Assembly: GCF_029871235.1 (NCBI RefSeq)
Contig: NZ_SSOM01000073.1
Span: 492,011-556,010, forward strand
Reading direction: 5' to 3'
Source of the DNA: Pseudomonas sp. BN411
GTDB taxonomy: Bacteria > Pseudomonadota > Gammaproteobacteria > Pseudomonadales > Pseudomonadaceae
Length of the DNA stretch: 64,000 nt
Positions 57,256 to 64,000 of this stretch are shown in pieces. Each line of letters starts with the position of its first letter. Position 1 is the stretch's first letter. The notes beneath the pieces were generated by a model. The model was given only the letters and a program-made list of their open reading frames with translations, did no database searches and was not told the DNA's origin. The position numbers and the translations under genes were made by a program.

Positions 57256-57441
57256 ATGTGGCAGGAACTCGGCATTGCCTTTTGTCTGATGCTGGTGCTG
57301 GAAGGCATCCTGCCCTTCCTCTATCCGCGCCGTTGGCGCGCCGCGGTGCTTGGGTTGGCGGAGTTCAAGGACCGCCATCTCCGCCTGATGGGCCTGTCCA
57401 GCATGTTGCTGGGGACTGGCCTCCTTTATCTGCTTCACTGA
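57256..57441 (+). CDS. DUF2065 small membrane protein
   Basis: A 61-residue protein with two hydrophobic segments (LGIAFCLMLVLEGILPFLY and MGLSSMLLGTGLLYLLH) around a basic loop YPRRWRAAV. It matches the DUF2065 family commonly found after hflC. The ATG at 57256 is chosen because an earlier start at 57211 would be encoded by the terminator stem. Function unknown; position suggests a link with HflKC/FtsH or with the next gene, hisZ. Confidence 0.85.
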   Translation: MWQELGIAFCLMLVLEGILPFLYPRRWRAAVLGLAEFKDRHLRLMGLSSMLLGTGLLYLLH

Positions 57442-57475
57442 TGGCTTGCCGCCCGGTTGAGAGGGGATTGGCGAA

Positions 57476-58660
57476 ATGGCAACGGTAGATCGCTGGCTGC
57501 TGCCAGACGGTATCGAAGAAGTACTGCCGCCCGAGGCGGCACGCATCGAGGCAGCCCGCCGCCAGGTGCTGGATCTGTTCCAGCGTTGGGGCTATGACTT
57601 CGTAGTCACTCCGCATATCGAATATCTCGAGTCCCTGCTGACCGGTGCCGGTCAGGACCTCGACCTGCGCACCTTCAAGGTGACTGACCCTCAGTCGGGT
57701 CACCTGATGGGGTTCCGTGCCGACATCACGCCGCAAGTGGCGCGTATCGACGCCCATACCCTGCGCCGTGAAGGTCCGAACCGCCTGTGCTACGCCGGCA
57801 GCGTGCTGCACGCCAAGCCGCGCGCACTGTCCACTTCGCGCAGCCCGATCCAGCTGGGTGCCGAGCTTTATGGCGATGCCAGTCCGGCGAGCGACGTCGA
57901 GGTCATCAGTCTGATGCTCGAAATGCTCGAGCTGGCTGCTGTGCCGGACGTGCACATGGACCTTGGCCACGTCGGTATTTACCGTGGCCTGGCCAGGGCT
58001 GCCGGTCTTTCCGGTGAAGTCGAGCGCAGCCTGTTCGATGCCCTGCAGCGCAAGGCGGTAGACGAAGTTGCTGAGCTGACCGCAGACCTGCCGCACGAAC
58101 TGGCGTCCATGCTCCGCTCCCTGGCCGAGCTCTGTGGCAGCCGCGAAGTGCTGGATCTGGCCCAGGGCGTGCTGATGGATGCGCCGGAAGACGTGCATCG
58201 CGCGCTGGACGAGCTGATCGCCATCGCCGACGCCCTGGAACTGCGCTATCCCGAACTCCCGCTCTATTTCGATCTGGGCGAGCTGCGCGGCTACCACTAT
58301 CACACCGGGGTGGTCTTCGCCGCTTTCGTTCCGGGCGTCGGGCAGTCCATCGCCCAAGGCGGCCGCTATGACGACATCGGCGCCGATTTCGGTCGTGCCC
58401 GTCCGGCAACCGGTTTCTCTACCGACCTGAAGACTCTGGTGACCCTGGGCAACATGGCGCTGGACCAGCCGATTCCCGGTATCTGGGCGCCGGACAGCCA
58501 CGACCCTTATCTGTGGTACGAGGTCAAACGCCTGCGTTCCGATGGGCAGCGCGTGGTGCAGGCCCTGCCGGGGCAGGAAGTTGCAAGTGCGTCGGAAGCG
58601 GGTTGCGATCGCCAGTTGCTCCTGCGTGACGGGCGCTGGCAGGTGGCAGCGCTTTCCTAG
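57476..58660 (+). CDS. hisZ: ATP phosphoribosyltransferase regulatory subunit
   Basis: A 394-residue class II aminoacyl-tRNA-synthetase-like protein that partners short-form HisG in the first step of histidine synthesis. [43 protein letters not shown] and [14 protein letters not shown]-like [10 protein letters not shown] are family blocks; the anticodon-binding domain of true HisRS is absent. It lies before purA, as in other Pseudomonas. Confidence 0.94.
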   Translation: MATVDRWLLPDGIEEVLPPEAARIEAARRQVLDLFQRWGYDFVVTPHIEYLESLLTGAGQDLDLRTFKVTDPQSGHLMGFRADITPQVARIDAHTLRREGPNRLCYAGSVLHAKPRALSTSRSPIQLGAELYGDASPASDVEVISLMLEMLELAAVPDVHMDLGHVGIYRGLARAAGLSGEVERSLFDALQRKAVDEVAELTADLPHELASMLRSLAELCGSREVLDLAQGVLMDAPEDVHRALDELIAIADALELRYPELPLYFDLGELRGYHYHTGVVFAAFVPGVGQSIAQGGRYDDIGADFGRARPATGFSTDLKTLVTLGNMALDQPIPGIWAPDSHDPYLWYEVKRLRSDGQRVVQALPGQEVASASEAGCDRQLLLRDGRWQVAALS

Positions 58661-58700
58661 GAAGTGGCTTCATGGCCGGTGTGAGACTGCCGGCCACTAA

Positions 58701-60059
<1,359 letters not shown>

Positions 60060-60075
60060 GTCTTCCGACTCCCCA

Positions 60076-60110
60076 GAAGGGCCGCCTAGTGCGGCCCTTC
60101 GTCGTTTTAG
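60076..60110 (+). terminator. Intrinsic terminator after purA
   Basis: GAAGGGCCGC-CTAGT-GCGGCCCTTC, followed by GTCGTTTTAG, ends the hisZ–purA transcript. Confidence 0.85.
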
Positions 60111-60214
60111 TGGTTTCAAATGTCGCGCTGCTGGTCGGCACGCACCTTGCTGGCACTTTATAAATCCGGGTTGTCGCCGTTATAGCGGTAACGGTCGTTA
60201 AGGAGCCACAAGTC

Positions 60215-62149
60215 GTGTCAGCCATCCTGTCTTTGTTGCAGAGCCGTTTGTTGCGTCCGGTGTTCATCGCCCTTGGGGTTGCCTTGCTGGTGCAGGTGCT
60301 GGTGGCCGTTGCCCTCACGCGGAGCACCGTGAATTCCCTAGTGGACGAACTGGGTGTTCGCCTGGGTGGTGACACCCAGCGCCTGGCGGGTGATCTCGAA
60401 CAGGCCGGACAGGAAGTGTCCGGTAGCCTCAGTGCGCTTTCCGGCAAGACGCGCGAACGCCTGGGGGCTGCGCTCAGTGCGCGCCTCCAGCAGGAGCAGG
60501 GCCAGTTGCGCCAGACGCTTGAGCAGAATCTCAAGGAGTCGGCCAACGACCTGGCCCAACTGCTCGCTGCTGTCGCGCCTCGGGCCATGTGGGACAACGA
60601 CGTGCCCACGCTTTCCGAATTCGCCCGCCGCGCTCAGCGCAATCCCAGTGTGCTTTTCGTCATCTATGACGATGCCAGCGGTCAGCACCTGACCCGCTAT
60701 CTCAATCGCGAGAACCCGCTGATCAAGGCACTGCTGGCCAAGGGGCAGGGCGAGCGGGCTCTGGACAAGGTGCTGAATGCGGCTGCCGGCGATCCATCCG
60801 TTTATCTGGTGGAGGCTTCCATCAGTCCCAACGGCGTGGAGATCGGCAAGGTGCGAATGGGGGTTTCCACCGCGGCGGTAGAGGAGCAGCTGAAGGCGCT
60901 GGACCAGCGCTTCTCCGCCCTGATCGCCAGTGGTGGCGAGCTGGTTGGCGAAAGCCTTTCCGGAGCCGCCAGCGAGAGCAGCGCCGCGTTGACCGCGCGC
61001 CTGCAATCGGCCCGCGAGACGGCTGGAAGCATGAGTGAGGGTACTCGCCAGGCTGTGGAATCGGCGGCTGATGAGCTGCGCTGGCGCATCGGTCTGGGAC
61101 TGGCGCTGGTTGGGCTTGGCGTATTGCTGGTGCTGGCCGTGGTGCTGGGGCGCCGCGTGGTGGTTCGTCTGCGTTTGCTGATCGATGCGCTGAACGATCT
61201 GGCGGCCGGAGAGGGTGATCTGACGCGTCGGGTTCGTATCGATAGTCGTGACGAGGTCGGGGAAATGGCCACGGCGGTGAACCGATTCGTCGACAAGCTG
61301 CAGCCCATCGTCCGCGAGGCGGGTGATGTAGCGCAGCGCACCGGGTTGGAGATCAAGGCGCTGTCCGAGCGCAGCCAGTCCGCCGAATCGGCGGCCCATC
61401 GCCAGCGCAGCGAAGTAGAAGGCAGTCTCAGTGCGCTGGCAGGCATGGTGGCCGAGGCTCAATCCGAGAGCCAGGCCATGCAGGACGCTTTGCGCCAAGT
61501 GGGCGATATCCGTCAGGCCGCCCAGGACAACGCGGCAATCGCACGCAAGGTGGGTGGCCTGATCGAGAACCTGGAAGCGCGTGTGCAGAACGGTTCCGAG
61601 GTGATCGAGCGGCTGGCGCGCCAGAGCGAGCAGATTGAGATGGTGCTGTCGGTTATCCACGGCATTGCCGAGCAGACCAACCTGCTGGCGCTGAATGCGG
61701 CCATCGAAGCGGCGAGGGCGGGGGAGAGTGGTCGCGGTTTCGCCGTGGTTGCCGACGAAGTGCGCGCGCTGGCCAGCAAGACCCAGCAATCCACGGGCGA
61801 CATCCAGGAGCATATCGCCGCGCTGCAGACCGGTGCGCGCGAAGCGGTTTCGGCTATTTCCCAGGCTCGCGAGCGCGCGGTGGAAGGTTTGGAGGCGCTG
61901 CGTGACAGCGAGCGTTTGCAGCAAAGCGTGCAGCAGGCGGTGGAGCAGGTGCATGGCGCGGTGCAGGCTGCGGCTCGAGCAGCGGAACACCAGGCGGCGG
62001 GTGCCGATGGCGTACGTGGCCGGGTGGATGTGATTCACGCCGAAGCCAGCCTGGCGGCTGAAGCGGTGGCGGCGACCGCCAGCAGCGGGCGCGTGCTGGC
62101 CGGCCTGGCGGACCAGCTCAAGGCCAGCCTGGGGCAGTTCAAGGCATAA
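60215..62149 (+). CDS. Methyl-accepting chemotaxis protein
   Basis: A 644-residue chemoreceptor. TM1 is at about 14–34, a periplasmic sensor domain of about 250 residues ([20 protein letters not shown] resembles a CACHE-like fold), and TM2 about 293–315 ([18 protein letters not shown]). A HAMP domain and the signalling hairpin follow, with tip [19 protein letters not shown] and [15 protein letters not shown]. No C-terminal CheR-binding pentapeptide is seen (ends SLGQFKA). The ligand is unknown. The GTG at 60215 has AAGGAGCC upstream. Confidence 0.93.
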   Translation: MSAILSLLQSRLLRPVFIALGVALLVQVLVAVALTRSTVNSLVDELGVRLGGDTQRLAGDLEQAGQEVSGSLSALSGKTRERLGAALSARLQQEQGQLRQTLEQNLKESANDLAQLLAAVAPRAMWDNDVPTLSEFARRAQRNPSVLFVIYDDASGQHLTRYLNRENPLIKALLAKGQGERALDKVLNAAAGDPSVYLVEASISPNGVEIGKVRMGVSTAAVEEQLKALDQRFSALIASGGELVGESLSGAASESSAALTARLQSARETAGSMSEGTRQAVESAADELRWRIGLGLALVGLGVLLVLAVVLGRRVVVRLRLLIDALNDLAAGEGDLTRRVRIDSRDEVGEMATAVNRFVDKLQPIVREAGDVAQRTGLEIKALSERSQSAESAAHRQRSEVEGSLSALAGMVAEAQSESQAMQDALRQVGDIRQAAQDNAAIARKVGGLIENLEARVQNGSEVIERLARQSEQIEMVLSVIHGIAEQTNLLALNAAIEAARAGESGRGFAVVADEVRALASKTQQSTGDIQEHIAALQTGAREAVSAISQARERAVEGLEALRDSERLQQSVQQAVEQVHGAVQAAARAAEHQAAGADGVRGRVDVIHAEASLAAEAVAATASSGRVLAGLADQLKASLGQFKA

Positions 62150-62264
62150 AAAGGAATACGGGAGAGGGGCGGGGCGCAGGCTCGGCCCCTGATCTGGCGG
62201 TCGTTATGGGGTGTCCGGAAGCCAGAAAGCACAAAGCCGAGCAGAGCTCGGCTTTGTTTAAGAG
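62150..62264. other. Gap between the chemoreceptor gene and the tRNA pair
   Basis: A 115-bp stretch whose only clear signal is the tRNA terminator hairpin at 62231–62257. No gene was seen. Confidence 0.6.
62231..62257 (-). terminator. Terminator of the tRNA-Leu pair
   Basis: On the minus strand, ACAAAGCCGAGC-TCT-GCTCGGCTTTGT gives a 12-bp perfect stem followed by GCTTTC, a few bases beyond the 3' end of the distal tRNA gene. Confidence 0.8.
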
Positions 62265-62351
62265 TGGTGCCCAGGAGAAGACTCGAACTTCCACGGTGTT
62301 GCCACCGCTAGGACCTGAACCTAGTGCGTCTACCAATTCCGCCACCTGGGC
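62265..62351 (-). tRNA. tRNA-Leu (anticodon CAG), distal copy
   Basis: An 87-nt class II tRNA read on the minus strand. Acceptor strands GCCCAGG and CCTGGGC, an A73 discriminator and encoded CCA; anticodon loop TTCAGGT gives CAG, decoding CUG; long variable arm CGGTGGCAACACCG; T-loop GTTCGAGTC. Identical to the copy at 62461. Confidence 0.97.
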
Positions 62352-62431
62352 ACATTGCGATGATTGCTCATCGACTTATATGGTGTTCATCGTTGAACGA
62401 TACGGAACCATACTATCCGTTAAACGAGAAA

Positions 62432-62449
62432 CCGAGCTTTGCGGCTCGG
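62432..62449 (-). terminator. Hairpin between the two tRNA genes
   Basis: CCGAGC-N6-GCTCGG lies just 3' of the promoter-proximal tRNA, followed on the minus strand by TTTC. It resembles the stem of the final terminator and may be a partial terminator or processing signal left by the duplication. Confidence 0.5.
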
Positions 62450-62460
62450 CTTCAAAGAAG

Positions 62461-62547
62461 TGGTGCCCAGGAGAAGACTCGAACTTCCACGGTGTTGCCA
62501 CCGCTAGGACCTGAACCTAGTGCGTCTACCAATTCCGCCACCTGGGC
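62461..62547 (-). tRNA. tRNA-Leu (anticodon CAG), promoter-proximal copy
   Basis: 87 nt, identical in sequence to the gene at 62265–62351, including the encoded CCA. It lies about 60 bp downstream of a strong sigma-70-type promoter. Both copies decode CUG, the leucine codon that dominates the genes in this window. Confidence 0.97.
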
Positions 62548-62612
62548 ACTTCTGGATGCGATGATTGCTCATCTGCTTCCTTTACAACGTCTCAGCGACG
62601 CTGTGGGCGCGA

Positions 62613-62641
62613 ACTATACGAGCCGACTTTTGTGTTGTAAA
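62613..62641 (-). promoter_or_regulatory. tRNA-Leu promoter
   Basis: Read on the minus strand: TTTACA (62641–62636), a 17-base spacer, then TATAGT (62618–62613), followed by a GC-rich discriminator TCGCGCCC typical of stringently controlled stable-RNA promoters. Confidence 0.7.
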
Positions 62642-62714
62642 CCCCTGAGCGCGAAAAAAATTATTCTTCGGACTAAGCTGACCGACAATCTGAATTCGCG
62701 CTTCAATAAGACCC

Positions 62715-62756
62715 ATGGCAAATCCCTCTATGGATAAAAAGGTGATCACCCCCTGA
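62715..62756 (+). CDS. Possible 13-codon upstream ORF of rnr
   Basis: ATG at 62715 opens MANPSMDKKVITP and ends in TGA that shares a base with the rnr start (TGATG). Its ribosome site is weak. It may be a coupled leader peptide or chance; no homologue is known to me. Confidence 0.25.
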   Translation: MANPSMDKKVITP

Positions 62757-64000
62757 TGGCCGATTGGCAGAACCTCGACCCCGAGGCCGCTCGCGAGGCG
62801 GAAAAATACGAAAACCCCATCCCCAGCCGCGAGTTGATCCTGCAGCGCCTCGATGAGCGCGGCGCCCCAGCCAGTCGTGAACAGCTGGTGGAAGAGTTCG
62901 GCCTGACCACTGATGAGCAGTTGGAGGCACTGCGCCGCCGGCTCCGCGCCATGGAGCGCGATGGCCAGCTCATCTATACCCGTCGCGGTACCTACGCGCC
63001 TGTGGACAAACTCGATCTCATCTGCGGACGCGTCAGCGGCCACCGCGACGGCTTCGGCTTCCTTATTCCCGACGACGGCTCCGAAGACCTTTTCCTCAGC
63101 CCTGCGCAGATGCGCCTGGTGTTCGATGGCGACCGCGCCCTGGCCCGGGTGGCTGGTGTCGACCGCCGTGGCCGCCGCGAAGGCGCACTGGTGGAGATCA
63201 TTGAGCGGGCCCACGAAACACTGGTTGGCCGCTTCTTTGAAGAAAGCGGGATTGCCCGGGTAGTTGCCGACAACCCGAAGATCCAGCAGGAAGTCCTGGT
63301 GCCCAGCGGCAAGCAGGGCGCTGCCAAGCATGGTCAGTTCGTCCAGGTGAAGATCGAGCAGTGGCCGAGCAACTTCCGCCTGGCCCAGGGTGAAGTGGTG
63401 GAGGTGCTGGGCGAATACATGGCGCCGGGCATGGAGATCGAAGTCGCCCTGCGCAGCTATGACATCCCCCATGAGTGGCCTGCCGGCGTGATCAAGGAAG
63501 CGGCCAAGCTCAAGCCCGAAGTGGCCGAGAAGGACAAGGAGAAGCGCATTGACCTGCGCGACCTGCCCCTGGTCACCATCGACGGCGAGGACGCCCGCGA
63601 CTTCGACGACGCCGTGTATGCCGAGGCCCGCAAGGGTGGCGGCTGGCGCCTGATCGTCGCCATTGCCGACGTCTCCCACTATGTAAAGGTGGGTTCGGCG
63701 CTGGACGAGGAAGCGAGCAACCGCGGCAACTCGGTGTACTTCCCGGAGAAGGTCATCCCGATGCTGCCGGAGGTGCTGTCCAATGGCCTCTGCTCCCTGA
63801 ACCCCCTGGTGGATCGCCTGGCGATGGTCTGCGACATGACCATCTCCCGCGCGGGCAAGCTGACTGGCTACGAGTTCTACGAGGCGGTGATCCATTCCCA
63901 CGCGCGGCTCACCTACACCAAGGTCAGCCAGTTCCTGGAAACCCCGGAATCCACCGAAGCCCAGCAGTTCGCCGAGCAGCTGCCGCATCTGGTCAAGCCC
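62756..64000 (+). CDS. rnr: Ribonuclease R (partial, runs off right edge)
   Basis: The first 415 codons of a processive 3'-5' exoribonuclease that degrades structured RNA, including rRNA and tRNA in quality control. An N-terminal winged-helix domain (PIPSRELILQRLDERGAP) is followed by cold-shock-like domains (GRVSGHRDGFGFLIPDDGSEDLF) and the start of the RNB catalytic domain, with the metal-binding DGEDARDFDDAV near residue 276. The sequence is open to the window end. The ATG at 62756 is preferred since upstream in-frame codons are cut by a stop. Confidence 0.95.
   Translation, partial: MADWQNLDPEAAREAEKYENPIPSRELILQRLDERGAPASREQLVEEFGLTTDEQLEALRRRLRAMERDGQLIYTRRGTYAPVDKLDLICGRVSGHRDGFGFLIPDDGSEDLFLSPAQMRLVFDGDRALARVAGVDRRGRREGALVEIIERAHETLVGRFFEESGIARVVADNPKIQQEVLVPSGKQGAAKHGQFVQVKIEQWPSNFRLAQGEVVEVLGEYMAPGMEIEVALRSYDIPHEWPAGVIKEAAKLKPEVAEKDKEKRIDLRDLPLVTIDGEDARDFDDAVYAEARKGGGWRLIVAIADVSHYVKVGSALDEEASNRGNSVYFPEKVIPMLPEVLSNGLCSLNPLVDRLAMVCDMTISRAGKLTGYEFYEAVIHSHARLTYTKVSQFLETPESTEAQQFAEQLPHLVKP

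Overview
The window looks like core chromosome of a high-GC Pseudomonas (sensu lato). The evidence is the gene order msbA–hldE–acyl-CoA dehydrogenases–waaA, tolC–thiC, aspP–cpdA–parE–parC, serB–fimX–psd–rhdA–motAB–rsgA–orn–queG–nnr–tsaE–amiB–mutL–miaA–hfq–hflXKC–hisZ–purA–tRNA-Leu–rnr. From recalled knowledge this closely follows the P. aeruginosa PAO1 block from about PA4998 down to about PA4937. No phage genes, integrases, transposases or CRISPR arrays were seen, and every recognised gene appears intact except the two cut by the window edges.

Layout. 1–12.2 kb: lipid A/LPS core functions (a LPS-kinase-like protein, MsbA flippase, HldE heptose synthesis, WaaA Kdo transferase) interleaved with a metabolic insert: two paired acyl-CoA dehydrogenases, a Nudix-like protein, an aldo-keto reductase, an FAD oxidoreductase, a small multidrug transporter and its divergent LysR regulator. 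12.2–16.1 kb: a compact module of XRE-cupin regulator, Fe-S flavin oxidoreductase (dimethylamine/N-methylproline dehydrogenase type) and a divergent orphan polyamine-type binding protein; substrate unknown. 16.2–21.5 kb: TolC, then a TPP riboswitch, thiC and a CytX-like permease. 21.4–31.6 kb: aspP, DUF1249, cpdA, yqiA, and topoisomerase IV genes parE and parC separated by two exported or membrane proteins, then a PqiC-like lipoprotein. 31.8–38.8 kb: a membrane sensor, serB, fimX and a PilZ-like neighbour (c-di-GMP/twitching). 38.9–44.2 kb: psd, rhdA and an HDOD protein on the minus strand, then the flagellar stator motAB. 44.3–60 kb: ribosome maturation, RNA degradation, tRNA modification, metabolite repair, cell-wall amidase, mismatch repair, Hfq and the HflKC protease regulators in tightly overlapping operons, then hisZ and purA. 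60.2–64 kb: a chemoreceptor, two identical tandem tRNA-Leu(CAG) genes and the 5' part of rnr.

Most of the window is ordinary housekeeping. The points most worth a second look are: (i) an acyl-CoA dehydrogenase pair in which one subunit has lost the catalytic glutamate and the FAD-binding loop while its partner keeps both, suggesting an obligate heteromer; (ii) the XRE-cupin / Fe-S flavoenzyme / binding-protein module with an AT-rich inverted repeat as candidate operator; (iii) three different families of long palindromic intergenic repeats; (iv) a LPS-kinase-like protein without the expected catalytic aspartate; (v) a tandem tRNA-Leu duplication that copied flanking signals. All calls come from reading motifs and gene order; no database search was run.
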